A stretch of 64,000 bases of DNA from Alphaproteobacteria bacterium (GTDB lineage Bacteria; Pseudomonadota; Alphaproteobacteria; Micropepsales; Micropepsaceae), in assembly GCA_016124635.1 (NCBI GenBank), contig WGNJ01000015.1, positions 1 to 64,000 on the forward strand, in the 5' to 3' direction. Positions 24,286 through 33,044 of the stretch are shown one piece after another. Numbering within the stretch: position 1 is the stretch's first letter; the number at the start of each line of letters is the position of its first letter. A model generated the notes under the pieces. The model ran no database searches and was not told the DNA's origin. It saw only the letters and a program-made list of their open reading frames with translations. Position numbers and translations under genes: made by a program.

Positions 24286-24372
24286 TGACGCCTATCAGAA
24301 GCCCTCTTAGCCTGATTTCTTCCGCTGACAATCGAGACAGGAGCAATCCCGGCCTTCGGGAAGAAAAAGAGC

Positions 24373-25962
24373 ATGACGTCCCGCCGCGACATCGCCATGG
24401 CCGCCAAAGCGTGGCCCTTTGAGGAAGCGCGCAAGCTGCTTGCGCGCGTCGAACGCGATGAGGCGGCGGGCAAGAAGAAATCGCATGTCACGTTCGAGAC
24501 CGGCTACGGACCGAGCGGCCTGCCGCACATCGGCACCTTCGGCGAGGTCGCGCGCACGACCTGGATACGCCGGGCGTTTGCAGAACTATCCGACAAGCCG
24601 ACGCGCCTGATCGCCTTCTCCGACGACATGGACGGCATGCGCAAGATTCCGGACAACGTCCCGCATCACGACATGCTGCGCGAGCATTTGCAGAAACCGC
24701 TTACCTCGGTGCCCGATCCCTTCGGCACGCACGAGAGCTTTGCGCATCATAACAACGCGCGCCTGCGCTCGTTCCTCGACGGCTTCGGTTTCGATTACGA
24801 ATTCATCTCGGCGACCGAAGCCTACAAGTCCGGCAGGTTCGACGCCGTGCTGCTGCGCGCCCTCGCCGTCTACGACGAGATCATGGCGATCATGCTGCCG
24901 ACGCTGGGCAGCGAGCGGCGCGAGACCTACAGCCCCTTCCTGCCCATCTCGCCCAAGACGGGCCGCGTGCTCTACGTGCCGATGAAGCGCGTCGACGCGC
25001 AGGCCGGCACCATCACCTTCGACGACGAAGACGGCGAGGAGATCACCCAGCCGGTCACCGGCGGCCATGCGAAAATGCAATGGAAGCCTGACTTCGGCAT
25101 GCGATGGGCGGCCCTCGGCATCGACTTCGAGATGTTCGGCAAGGATCACCTGCCCAACCAGGCGATCTACGCCCGCATCTGCAAGGCGCTCGGCGCCGAG
25201 CCGCCGGTCAATTACGTCTTCGAGCTCTTCCTCGACCAGAACGGTGAGAAGATTTCGAAGTCCAAGGGCAACGGCATCGCCGTCGAAGAGTGGCTGACCT
25301 ATTCGGCGCCGGAGAGCCTTGCGCTCTTCATGTATCAAAAGCCGAAGACGGCCAAGCGCCTCTACTTCGACATCATCCCGAAGGAAGTCGACGACTACGC
25401 GGCGCACCTCGACAAATATTGGTCGCAGAACGAGGCCGAGCGTGTCGAGAATCCCGTCTGGCACATCCACGGCGGCAAGCCGCCGCAAGAGCCGTGGCCG
25501 GTGAGCTTTGCGCTATTGCTGAATCTGGTGTCCGCGTCGAATGCCGAGACATCTGAGATCTTGTGGGGCTTCATTCGCGCTTACGCGCCCGGCGTGTCGC
25601 CGAAGGACAATCCCTCGCTCGATCGTCTCGTCGGCTATGCGATCCGCTACTACGCCGACTTCGTCCGGCCGAAGAAAAAGTATCGCGCCGCAACCGAAAA
25701 GGAGCACGCCGCGATGGTCGAGCTTGCAGCCGCTCTCGACCAGATGGCTGGCGTCACCGACGGCGAGATGATCCAGAACATCGTCTACGAAATCGGCAAG
25801 AAGCATTCCTTCGAGCCGCTCCGCGACTGGTTCAAGGCACTCTACGAAGTGCTCTTCGGCCAAGAACAGGGACCGCGCTTCGGCTCCTTCGCAGCCTTGT
25901 ATGGCGCGACCGCCACCGCCGCCATGATCCGCCACGCACTCGCCGGCAAGTTCATCGCCTGA
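24373..25962 (+). CDS. lysS: Lysine--tRNA ligase, class I
   Basis: A 529-residue class I aminoacyl-tRNA synthetase: Rossmann HIGH-type motif PHIGT (51-55) and KISKS loop at 293-297, with the alpha-helix-cage anticodon domain at the C-terminus. Class I LysRS is archaeal in type but is the usual form in alphaproteobacteria, so it supports the taxonomic call. It is divergent from the helicase gene. ATG 24373 follows GAAAAAGAGC. A perfect palindrome follows the stop codon. Confidence 0.93.
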   Translation: MTSRRDIAMAAKAWPFEEARKLLARVERDEAAGKKKSHVTFETGYGPSGLPHIGTFGEVARTTWIRRAFAELSDKPTRLIAFSDDMDGMRKIPDNVPHHDMLREHLQKPLTSVPDPFGTHESFAHHNNARLRSFLDGFGFDYEFISATEAYKSGRFDAVLLRALAVYDEIMAIMLPTLGSERRETYSPFLPISPKTGRVLYVPMKRVDAQAGTITFDDEDGEEITQPVTGGHAKMQWKPDFGMRWAALGIDFEMFGKDHLPNQAIYARICKALGAEPPVNYVFELFLDQNGEKISKSKGNGIAVEEWLTYSAPESLALFMYQKPKTAKRLYFDIIPKEVDDYAAHLDKYWSQNEAERVENPVWHIHGGKPPQEPWPVSFALLLNLVSASNAETSEILWGFIRAYAPGVSPKDNPSLDRLVGYAIRYYADFVRPKKKYRAATEKEHAAMVELAAALDQMAGVTDGEMIQNIVYEIGKKHSFEPLRDWFKALYEVLFGQEQGPRFGSFAALYGATATAAMIRHALAGKFIA

Positions 25963-25977
25963 CGCCTGACGCATTGC

Positions 25978-26003
25978 CGCCGCAATGCCCGGGCATTGCG
26001 GCG
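25978..26003. terminator. Perfect 26-bp palindrome after lysS (terminator-like)
   Basis: CGCCGCAATGCCC is immediately followed by its exact reverse complement, giving 13-bp arms with no spacer, 15 bp after the lysS stop. There is no T-run, so it is not a classical intrinsic terminator; it could stabilise the 3' end or be a protein-binding palindrome. Confidence 0.4.
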
Positions 26004-26018
26004 AGCACCGCAGCCAAC

Positions 26019-26462
26019 GTTGCGGGACTCCACTATGCCCCCGCTTATCCGCTACATCGGCTGATTTCCGCGATTCTATCGGCTACAAATCCGCTACATC
26101 GTGTATGCACAAAATCGGCACCGAACGCGGGGCATGCGATGATGTTTCTAAAGCTCGCACATTCGCACAACGGCTGAGTCCTGCGAGAAAATCCGTCACG
26201 CAAGTTCGCACGCGTGACGGATGAAGTTCACACAACCCCCGATGTCGTCATGGCCGGGCTCTTGACCCGGCCACCCAGCGGCCGCGCGTTCGCGATGCGA
26301 ATAAACTCTCTTCAATGGAGATGTCAGAATCCTTCCCGTCAGCGAGAGCAAGCTCAAGCGGGCGATCCAACTCGTATTCACAAATTCAATGAGCGGCACC
26401 TGCCCACGGCAAGCGCGAGTTCGCAGCATCTTGCGATTTATGCAATATCATGTCAAGCGGCG
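26019..26462 (+). repeat. Composite dispersed repeat, copy 2
   Basis: The left module (26019 to about 26225; TTGCGGGACT, CTTATCCGCTACAT, AAAGCTCGCACATTCG, CGCACGCGTGACGG) matches the reverse complement of 7009-7218. The right module (about 26330-26462; CCCGTCAGCGAGAGC, TCAATGAGCG, AAGCGCGAGTT) matches the reverse complement of 6803-6923. From about 26278 rightward it also matches copy 3 at 28010-28193 at much higher identity. Confidence 0.7.
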
Positions 26463-26568
26463 TCTTTTCGACTGGCTGGCCTGCACCTTCACCGGGCGCA
26501 TCGCCGCAGGCGCAGGCCATCGGCTTTCGATCATTCAGATTTTTCCCCCAGGCAGAAAAGTCAAACGG

Positions 26569-26928
26569 CTAGCAGTCTACCCTGAAGTGGTCGAAGCCGT
26601 GGCACCCGCCGCCGTCGGGGCTTTGCTGGCAGCGTACCTCCCATGTCTTGCCGTCTCCCTCCACGCCTCCCGGGTTCGAAGTTCCCTGGCCGGTCGTGTC
26701 CCAAACAGTGATCCGCACAGTCTGATGACACCGATTGGTGAACTTGGCGTAGTACTGGACGTAACCGTTGCTCTCGGTGACCTTACGCAACACCGGTTCG
26801 TCGACGCAGTCCGAGAGCCCGACAACATCCACGGGACAATACCCTTCGGCTGCAAGCGCAACGCTTGCATAAGCGGCCTGACAAGCGATCACACTGCCGA
26901 ACACCACGATAAATCTTGAGGACTTCAT
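26569..26928 (-). CDS. Small exported cysteine-rich protein of unknown function
   Basis: A 119-residue protein with a signal peptide (MKSSRFIVVFGSVIACQAAY, cleavage near ALAAEG). The mature domain has six cysteines (GYCPV, SDCVD, NRCHQ, VRCQQ, GGCHG, terminal VDC), consistent with three disulfides in a periplasmic beta-rich fold. I do not recognise the family. ATG 26928 starts right at the hydrophobic leader. Both sides are repeat-rich DNA. Confidence 0.55.
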   Translation of the reverse strand: MKSSRFIVVFGSVIACQAAYASVALAAEGYCPVDVVGLSDCVDEPVLRKVTESNGYVQYYAKFTNRCHQTVRITVWDTTGQGTSNPGGVEGDGKTWEVRCQQSPDGGGCHGFDHFRVDC

Positions 26929-27342
26929 TTGCCCACATCCTAAATGTTGATTGTCCGTTCACGAGTAGGTGCAGCGAGCAGGTTCGAGTCAATTTCACCT
27001 GGCGAACGCGATTCGCAAAAAGGAAGATCCGTGTCCGGAATATCACGACGGCCGCCAGCCAGATGGCCCCGCGCTCGCCATAGAGTCGATTTCACCCTTC
27101 GAGCTGAGTCTGGCGTCCACTTCACCACCCTGGCAGGATCTAACGGCGCCAACTGTTTTTCGGCGGAGTGCCAGTAGTCAAAACAATGGCGCGGGCGCGC
27201 CTTCTGAACTGCCGACACGGGGCACCGAACATGGTGCGCGGGCGCGGGCGGCGCAGGAGTGCCAGAACAAGGGCAGCAAGCAATGCGTTGTGCACGCCGC
27301 ATCGTGCGAGTGAAACCGTGCAGGTGGAAATGGGACCTGGAT
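26929..27342. other. 414-bp stretch with a possible decayed exported-protein tail
   Basis: No intact gene. On the plus strand, 27225-27313 encodes HGARARAAQECQNKGS then KQCVVHAASCE before a stop, a spacing of Ala and Cys residues reminiscent of the C-termini of small exported DUF4189-type proteins, but nothing upstream looks coding. I read it as a possible gene remnant at low confidence. Confidence 0.25.
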
Positions 27343-27780
27343 ATGCTCACAAGCTCTTCAATGTTGGCCGCGGCGTTAGGCGCGCTTCTCGTGGTCGCCG
27401 CACAGCCCGCCGCTGCGAAAGGCGCAGACGGCGGCTATCTTTATCTGCAGTGCGATCATGTGGTGAACGACGTCGACAAGCACTCAGTGGGGGACTTCAT
27501 CTTTCGCCTTCGCACGGGCGACTGGCGATTTTGGCAAGACGGAGGTTGGAGCGAAAACAAATGCTTGAATGGTCCGGCTGGCTGGTCTTCGCAGTGCAGC
27601 TTCGCACCTGAAACCTTCCACCTCGTGAGAAACCATTCCTCTGGGCTCACGCGCGAGTACACCATTGATCGTGTGCATGGGAGACTTGAGTTCAACTACA
27701 CCAACCAGCAGTACGCCTATGTGGCGCACGGGACCTGCCATCCCATCGCAGAACCGCACGCGCGCGCCACTCAGTTCTGA
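27343..27780 (+). CDS. Small exported protein of unknown function
   Basis: A 145-residue protein with a signal peptide (MLTSSSMLAAALGALLVVAA, cleavage near AAAKGA). The mature part contains GYLYLQCDHVV, FWQDGGWSENKC, CSFAPETFHLV and a Tyr-rich end with FNYTNQQYAYVAHGTC. Four cysteines suggest two disulfides. The architecture fits small beta-rich periplasmic proteins, but no family is recognised. The ATG was chosen because it directly precedes the hydrophobic leader. A degraded tandem copy follows at 27790. Confidence 0.55.
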   Translation: MLTSSSMLAAALGALLVVAAQPAAAKGADGGYLYLQCDHVVNDVDKHSVGDFIFRLRTGDWRFWQDGGWSENKCLNGPAGWSSQCSFAPETFHLVRNHSSGLTREYTIDRVHGRLEFNYTNQQYAYVAHGTCHPIAEPHARATQF

Positions 27781-27789
27781 AGGGGAGGT

Positions 27790-28009
27790 CAATGCGCGCA
27801 GCGGTTATCTCTATCTGCGACCGGCGGCGATGGGACAATGGCGCGCAGAGCTTCAATCTGTGCGAACAGAGTCACGGCTACAATGCTGCGTGCACATTCG
27901 CGCCGGAGGTTTTCCGTCTGGTCCAGACATAGCCGCAACCTAACGCGAGCTTCGACTACTCCATCAATCGCATGAACGGCGGCCATTCATACGAGCATGT
28001 TTCGACGCG
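27790..28009 (+). pseudogene. Frameshifted tandem copy of the preceding exported-protein gene
   Basis: Three reading segments reproduce the neighbour in order but need a frame change and read through a stop. SGYLYLR (neighbour GYLYLQ) shifts into CDRRRWDNGAQSF, then CTFAPEVFRLVQT (neighbour CSFAPETFHLV) runs into TAG, then FDYSINRMNGGHSYEHVST (neighbour EYTIDRVHGRLEFNYTNQQ). The signal peptide is missing. Composite repeat copy 3 begins where the similarity ends. Confidence 0.65.
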
Positions 28010-28193
28010 CGGCCGCGTGTCTGTCTGGCCAACAAACTCTCTTCAATGGGGATGTCAAAATTCCTCCCGTCAGCGAGAGCAAAGCTCAAGCGGGTGACCC
28101 AACTCGTTTTCACGAATTCAATGAGCGGCACCTGCCCATGGCAAGCGCGAGTTCGCAGCATCTTGCGATTTACGCAATACAATGTCAAGCGCC
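28010..28193 (+). repeat. Composite dispersed repeat, partial copy 3
   Basis: It shares AACTCTCTTCAATGG, CCCGTCAGCGAGAGC and TTCAATGAGCGGCACCTGCC, ending near TGTCAAGCG, with 26278-26462 in the same orientation and with only scattered differences. The left module present in copies 1 and 2 is missing. The following 170 bases to the next gene show nothing I can identify. Confidence 0.7.
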
Positions 28194-28365
28194 TCTTTCT
28201 GGCAGTTACCTTCCGGACCTATTGGTTGGATGCCCGCGCCTGCTGCTTTCAAACGCGTTCAAGACGATCGCTGCCACCACGTTGTCGGCCGACGCAGGCT
28301 TGACTAGTACGAACTTATCACTAGAACATTGGGGGTCACTCGAAACGGCTCGCGGAAGAACGCCA

Positions 28366-28899
28366 GTGAAGAAGCTAGTCAGCGCAGCAGCACTTTCCCT
28401 AATAGCAGGGGCCAATTTCGCCCTCGCAGACGAGCAGCAAGGACCAAGCCCGGAAGCGCAAAGGCTCGGCTACTACATCGGCACCTGGGAAGGACACGGC
28501 GAGTCGAAAGGCGGCCCGTTCGGTCCGCCCGGCGCACTGTCGAGCAAGTTCACCTGCGAACGCTTCGACGGCGGCTTTCAAGTCGTCTGCCGCGGCGAAG
28601 AACACGGGCCGACCGGCAGCCAAAAATTCCTGAACATCAAGTCCTACGACGACACGGCGAAGAGCTACAGCGAATACTCCATCAGCAGCCTGGGCAGCAG
28701 CGAATACGCGACCGGCGGCTCGATCGTCGGCAACAAACTCACCTACATCAGAGAGATCGGCGACGCCAAGGAGCCGGTCAAGATTCGTTATTCGGAGGAA
28801 TACCTCTCCCCAATGCTCCTGGCCTACAAAGCCGAAGCCTCGGTCAAAGGCGGTCCATGGCGGCTGATCGCGGAAGGCAAGATCAAGAAGATCAAATAG
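28366..28899 (+). CDS. Exported DUF1579-like (lipocalin-like) protein
   Basis: A 177-residue protein read from GTG 28366 with a GGAAG site upstream. The leader KKLVSAAALSLIAGANFALA is a signal peptide. The mature domain has the start of DUF1579-type lipocalin-like proteins (LGYYIGTWEGHGES), then FTCERFDGGFQVVCRG and SYDDTAKSYSEYSI, a beta-barrel pattern. It probably binds a small ligand in the periplasm; no catalytic residues are evident. An ATG-initiated extension upstream would run through repeat DNA and was rejected. Confidence 0.6.
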   Translation: MKKLVSAAALSLIAGANFALADEQQGPSPEAQRLGYYIGTWEGHGESKGGPFGPPGALSSKFTCERFDGGFQVVCRGEEHGPTGSQKFLNIKSYDDTAKSYSEYSISSLGSSEYATGGSIVGNKLTYIREIGDAKEPVKIRYSEEYLSPMLLAYKAEASVKGGPWRLIAEGKIKKIK

Positions 28900-29042
28900 C
28901 GCGGATGATGCCGGCGCCGGCAATAGGCTGTGGCGCGCGGCCGCCAGCCGGCGATCTCCCGCCATAGGTCGGCGTTGCGACGCGACGACCTACGGCGCGA
29001 TCGAGCAATTCACTGCACGTCATACCCGCGTTTGTCGGATCC

Positions 29043-29075
29043 ACAAAAAGCCCGGAACAACGTCTGCTCCGGGCT
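29043..29075 (-). terminator. Rho-independent terminator of the beta-barrel protein gene
   Basis: On the minus strand AGCCCGGA (complement of 29068-29075) pairs with TCCGGGCT (complement of 29049-29056), followed by a run of U (AAAAA at 29045-29049 on the plus strand). It lies 31 bp past the stop of the outer-membrane protein gene. Confidence 0.85.
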
Positions 29076-29106
29076 CTGCATGCGTCCTAGTTGGATCACC
29101 GAGCTG

Positions 29107-29790
29107 TTACGGTGAATCGAAGTGGTAATCGACGCCGATGCGAACCAAGCCGGCATCGAACTTGTTGTGCGAATAGTAGTCTTCGTCCTCGGTAACGAGA
29201 TACGTGTGGGCATTGCTGGTCGTGTGGATATGCAAGTATTCGATCCGCGCCGACCAGTGTTCGTCGAGCATGTGCTCGAGGCCGAGACCCCACGACCAGC
29301 CGTCGCCGGTGACCTTATCTGTGTCGGCGACATGAGTCGTCTCGTCACGCAGGCGAACCTTCTCACGCGTATATGCAAGCCCAACCGAGCCGAACAGCTT
29401 GGTATCGTCGTCCAGATTCCCGCCGGCACGCAGCCGCACGGTGAAAAAGCCTTCCACGTCTTGGCCGACCTGCGCGCTGGTGTAGGGCCGATTGGGCGAC
29501 TGCGCGGAATAGTTCGTCTCCTGATAGTCGCCCTCGATGCCGACGAAGAAGCGTCCGAACCGATAATCGGCGCCGACTTGCGCGCCAAGGAAGAATGCCG
29601 AGTCGGAGTTGCCGACCACGCCCGTGTCCGTGCCTTCCCAGCTGTAGAGATTCTCGTGGGAATCGCCCATCAACCCGCCGCCGTTGGCGCCGATGTGAAA
29701 GTCGATATTTGAGAGGATTGAATTGCTCTCTGCGGCAAGGGCAGGCGACGTAAGAGCCGTCGCAGCCAGAAGGGACACAAGCACTCTCAT
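29107..29790 (-). CDS. Outer-membrane beta-barrel protein (porin-like, OMP_b-brl family)
   Basis: A 227-residue protein with a signal peptide (MRVLVSLLAATALTSPALAA) and alternating strands typical of an 8-stranded barrel: GAQVGADYRFGRFFVGIEGD, GSVGLAYTREKV, GWSWGLGLEHML, ARIEYLHIHT, and the closing RIGVDYHFDSP. This is the common Hyphomicrobiales surface-antigen/porin-family fold (Omp25/31-like). ATG 29790 has an AGGAGA site. It is monocistronic, with its own terminator and a 333-bp AT-rich upstream region. Confidence 0.85.
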   Translation of the reverse strand: MRVLVSLLAATALTSPALAAESNSILSNIDFHIGANGGGLMGDSHENLYSWEGTDTGVVGNSDSAFFLGAQVGADYRFGRFFVGIEGDYQETNYSAQSPNRPYTSAQVGQDVEGFFTVRLRAGGNLDDDTKLFGSVGLAYTREKVRLRDETTHVADTDKVTGDGWSWGLGLEHMLDEHWSARIEYLHIHTTSNAHTYLVTEDEDYYSHNKFDAGLVRIGVDYHFDSP

Positions 29791-30123
29791 TGATCGGCTC
29801 TCCTGATCAGAACCGTCAATGCATAAATCCAGAATCACTAATTAATGGTTAACAATCAGGTGGAGTCGAAATACTGGTGTTCAAAATACATGCATCCGCC
29901 AAATAAAAGCGTCAGCCTATCTTTGGTTATCCAAGTATATCACCGAAAAGATCCCTGCGTTCAAACTGGTTTTCCAAATCAGGTTGAAAGCAAGTGAGCG
30001 CGGCCAGCGTTCCAAACAACGCCGGCCACGACAAACGATGGGAAGCAGGAAGACGAGCCAAGTCATCAGACACTGACCGGATTGTTCTGGCTTGCGGCGA
30101 TCCTCGTCAAAGCGGACGCGCGT
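29791..30123. other. 333-bp upstream region of the beta-barrel gene
   Basis: It is noticeably more AT-rich than its surroundings (for example around 29838-29990), as expected of a regulated promoter reading leftward into the barrel gene. The right part (29995-30123) is GC-normal and downstream of rpiB. I see no gene, no FNR/FixK-type box and no clear terminator for rpiB. Confidence 0.35.
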
Positions 30124-30594
30124 TCAGAGCTTCGAGATATCCAGCTCCGCTAGGCGTGCACGGCGCGCCGCATAGCGATCGCCCAACGCCGCCGTGGTTA
30201 GGAACGTGCCGAGAAGTTGCTCGGCAGCGGTCGCTTCGATCGTATCGGCCCCGATCGCCAACATGTTCGCGTCCGCGTGCTGCCTCGCCAAGGCAGCTTC
30301 GCTCGCCGTGTGAAGCAATGTCGCGCGCATGAAAGGAAAGCGGTTGGCTGTGATCGCCATCATTTGTCCGCTTCCGCAAATTCCGACGGCAAAATCGGAT
30401 CTACCGTGTTTGACCTCTGCGACGAGCACAAGCGCATAGTCCATCGCATCAACGCGGTTCGTGGCGCTGTTCGTACCGAGGTCGCTGACGCCGTAGCGGT
30501 GCGCCTCGAGCCATCTCTTCAAGTGCTCTTTCAGAGGAACGCCACGATGGTCGGCGGCGATCGCGATCGGCTTGGCGGAAGGTCTTTGGTTCAT
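30124..30594 (-). CDS. rpiB: RpiB/LacAB-family sugar-phosphate isomerase
   Basis: A 156-residue RpiB-fold isomerase, expected to interconvert ribose-5-phosphate and ribulose-5-phosphate or a related sugar phosphate. It has the DHRG substrate segment at residues 15-18, a Cys-containing phosphate/anion loop GICGSGQMMAITANR, and the catalytic-His segment ARQHADANMLAIGA. The loop normally reads CGTGxG, so the usual Thr is Ser here, within known variation. It lies 77 bp downstream of the sensor kinase gene in the same orientation. Confidence 0.85.
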   Translation of the reverse strand: MNQRPSAKPIAIAADHRGVPLKEHLKRWLEAHRYGVSDLGTNSATNRVDAMDYALVLVAEVKHGRSDFAVGICGSGQMMAITANRFPFMRATLLHTASEAALARQHADANMLAIGADTIEATAAEQLLGTFLTTAALGDRYAARRARLAELDISKL

Positions 30595-30671
30595 CCGCCC
30601 AACCTACTGCACTGTGCGAAAGGAGCAATTCCTCCCCTCCCCGAGGCAGCGCTGGACACGCCGCCAGCCGG

Positions 30672-32774
30672 CTAGGCGGCGTTCGGCAGGACGGTGCGGT
30701 TCGGCGGAAAGTAGAGGACGACGGTGGTTCCCTGGTCTTTGACGCTTTCGATCGACAACCGCCCGCCATGAAGCTCCATCAGCGAGCGGGCGATCGGCAG
30801 GCCAAGGCCCGTGCCTTCGTGTCGACGTGCGGTCCCCTGATCGACCTGCGAGAATGCGTCCAAGGCTTTGGGAATGTCCTCCGGCGCCATTCCGATGCCG
30901 GTGTCGCGTACGCGAATGGACAAGCCGCCATCCGCACCTTGTTCCGCCTCGACGAAGACCTTGCCGCCGGCAGGCGTGAACTTGGCCGCGTTTGAAAGCA
31001 GGTTGACGAGGATTTGAACGGCAGCGCGCCGGTCCGCCCGCACCTTGGGCAACGACCGCGGAACAATGGTCGCAACGTCGTGCGCAAATTCCGACTTCGA
31101 ACCCGCGAGACGCAATGCCTCTTCGACGATGTCCCCCGCGCACAGGATCTCTTCGTGCAGTTCGAACTTGCCTGCCTCCACTTTCGAGAGGTCGAGGATG
31201 TCGCGGATCAGCGACAAGAGGTGAGCGCCGCTCTCGCTGATGATCCTCGCGTATTCGACGTAGCGCGGGTCGCCTGCCGGACCGTAGAGCTCCTTTTGAA
31301 TAAGCTCGGCAAATCCCAGTATGGCATTGAGCGGTGTTCTGAGCTCGTGGCTCATCGTTGCCAGAAAACGAGACTTCGCCGCGCTCGCAGCCAAAGCACC
31401 CTCGCGCGCCTGTTCGAGCTCCTGCTCCCGAACCTTCAATTCCGAGATCGTATTTTGCAGCTCCGCCGTTCGCTCCTTGACGCGTTGTTCGAGTTTCTCG
31501 TTGGCCGCGCCAAGCACCTCGGACTTATGTTCGCTCGATCGAAAGCTCGAGTTCACGCGCGTTAAGATCGATCCCGAGAGGCAAAGCAGGAACGCCAGGA
31601 AGCCGAAGGGCACGAGGCCCGGGCCGGAAATCGCGTATTGATCGAGCAGGATATCGTGAATGACCGCGGCGGCGCTCGCGACCCATCCGACGAACGCCAC
31701 CCTCGCTCCGATTTCGTTTGCAAGGGCTGCACGCGAAAGACCGACGCTGAGATAGCCGATTGCGACGACGGCGAGTAACTCGAACGCCTTCAATGCGTAG
31801 TGGCCGGCGGCCGCTCCGGCCGTCAGCGTGATCAGAGCCGTGCTGGCGCACAACCCCGTTACCCAAAGCGTCAAGCGGTTGTGGACGTAGGTGGGAAACG
31901 ATTGACAAAAGAACCAGTACGCCGCCGGCAGGATCATCATCGTCGCCGCATAGTCGACACGCCAAACCCAATCCTGTCCGATAAGCGGTACGGCGAAGTC
32001 GGCCAAAGGATCGATGAGCATCGTTCGCGTGCTCATGAGCGCAGCGAAAAGCGCAAAAGCGAGCAGACCGAAAGCGCGTCCGGAGAAAGCAAACGCTGCA
32101 CCGTGGTACAGCGCGGCGAATAGCATCGCGCCGACCAGAATCAGCGAGAAGACGACAAGCGCGTCGTGCCGCCCGGCGATGGCGTCGGCTGTACCGATGG
32201 TTGGCGCAACGTAGATGCCGCCGAAGGCATTGACGTGGTTCGATAGTTCGATGTCGAGCGTGAGAACGCGACCGTTCGTCGGCAGTGTCACGACGCGACT
32301 GTAGGTCCTCGCCTGTTCGTCGCGTGCAAGGGACGCTGGTCTCCCCCCGTGAGAAAGGAGCGTCCCGTCCAAAAAAATCCGGTAGGCCGAGAGGATCTGA
32401 CCTGAATTGATGGCCAACGGTTCATCGAGGCCCGCGGGAAGAATGATCGAAAGGTGATAGGTGCCGAAGCCGTTCTTACGAGGAATTAGTGAGTTGGGAT
32501 CTTTGAGCGGCCAAGGACCGGGAACGTGGGCTGCCCGCGCTCTACCCGGTTGGCCGCCGATTTCCGACTGCCACAATCCGTCGAAGAACTTCCACGCGCC
32601 GGTAAGACGCACGGGGCCGTCGCGGGTCGGGCGCCAATTGCTCAGGTCGATGATGCCGGGCGCTGGGCGTAGAATATTGGGCGCGGACCATTCTTGGCGC
32701 GCTCCGACCAGCACCAGCGCGATCGCCGCGATGCCCCCAAGGCCGAGTAACGCAAACAGGCGCAAGTGGTGCAC
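30672..32774 (-). CDS. Sensor histidine kinase with 7TMR-DISM-type sensing module
   Basis: A 700-residue kinase. A hydrophobic N-terminus (5-24) precedes a periplasmic jelly-roll-like domain (about 40-195; WKFFDGLWQ, GFGTYHLSI) and about seven membrane segments (205-402). A coiled coil (415-460) leads to HisKA with phosphoacceptor His476 (MSHELRTPLNAILGF) and an ATPase domain with LVNLLSNAAKF, DTGIGM and GTGLGLPIA. The layout matches 7TMR-DISM kinases that sense small ligands. There is no receiver domain and no adjacent response regulator. GTG start at 32774. Confidence 0.85.
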   Translation of the reverse strand: MHHLRLFALLGLGGIAAIALVLVGARQEWSAPNILRPAPGIIDLSNWRPTRDGPVRLTGAWKFFDGLWQSEIGGQPGRARAAHVPGPWPLKDPNSLIPRKNGFGTYHLSIILPAGLDEPLAINSGQILSAYRIFLDGTLLSHGGRPASLARDEQARTYSRVVTLPTNGRVLTLDIELSNHVNAFGGIYVAPTIGTADAIAGRHDALVVFSLILVGAMLFAALYHGAAFAFSGRAFGLLAFALFAALMSTRTMLIDPLADFAVPLIGQDWVWRVDYAATMMILPAAYWFFCQSFPTYVHNRLTLWVTGLCASTALITLTAGAAAGHYALKAFELLAVVAIGYLSVGLSRAALANEIGARVAFVGWVASAAAVIHDILLDQYAISGPGLVPFGFLAFLLCLSGSILTRVNSSFRSSEHKSEVLGAANEKLEQRVKERTAELQNTISELKVREQELEQAREGALAASAAKSRFLATMSHELRTPLNAILGFAELIQKELYGPAGDPRYVEYARIISESGAHLLSLIRDILDLSKVEAGKFELHEEILCAGDIVEEALRLAGSKSEFAHDVATIVPRSLPKVRADRRAAVQILVNLLSNAAKFTPAGGKVFVEAEQGADGGLSIRVRDTGIGMAPEDIPKALDAFSQVDQGTARRHEGTGLGLPIARSLMELHGGRLSIESVKDQGTTVVLYFPPNRTVLPNAA

Positions 32775-32982
32775 GGTGAGCTTTGATCCGATCGAGCTAA
32801 GCGCTCAAGCATCGCCGAAACCCTTTCCTTTCAGGTTAAGCGACTGTTGAGACCGCTCCTCGGAAGCTCAAGAACCCCGGTCGCCCGGCTCCTCGCGAAC
32901 GAGCAAGGCCTCTGCACGCTCGCTGGACGGCGAGTATGAAGAAAGTCTGAAATCGCTCTGATCGCTTTCGGCGGTCGCCCAC

Positions 32983-33019
32983 GAAAAAACGGACGCACCC
33001 CCTTGGCAGGTGCGTCCGC
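32983..33019 (-). terminator. Rho-independent terminator after the low-complexity exported protein
   Basis: CGGACGCACC and GGTGCGTCCG form a perfect 10-bp stem (32990-32999 with 33009-33018); on the minus strand it is followed by a U6 run (AAAAAA at 32984-32989 on the plus strand). It sits 26 bp after the gene's stop. Confidence 0.88.
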
Positions 33020-33044
33020 CTTCATAGGGTGCGCTCGTCGGCGT

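Larger units (their letters stand above)
25963..26568. other. 606-bp gene-free stretch with palindrome and composite repeat
   Basis: No supported gene. It starts with a perfect 26-bp palindrome after lysS (25978-26003), is mostly filled by composite repeat copy 2 (26019-26462), and ends about 100 bp downstream of a small exported-protein gene read toward it. A CCGGGTCAAGAGCCCGG stem at about 26262-26278 is another common Hyphomicrobiales intergenic motif. Confidence 0.55.

Noticed and set aside
26214-26919. Plus-strand ORFs across composite repeat copy 2 and opposite the exported-protein gene
   Set aside because: They run through repeat DNA and antisense to a signal-peptide protein, without ribosome sites or domains.
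29994-30332. A 112-codon plus-strand ORF overlapping rpiB
   Set aside because: Most of it is antisense to a clear RpiB gene and it has no family features.
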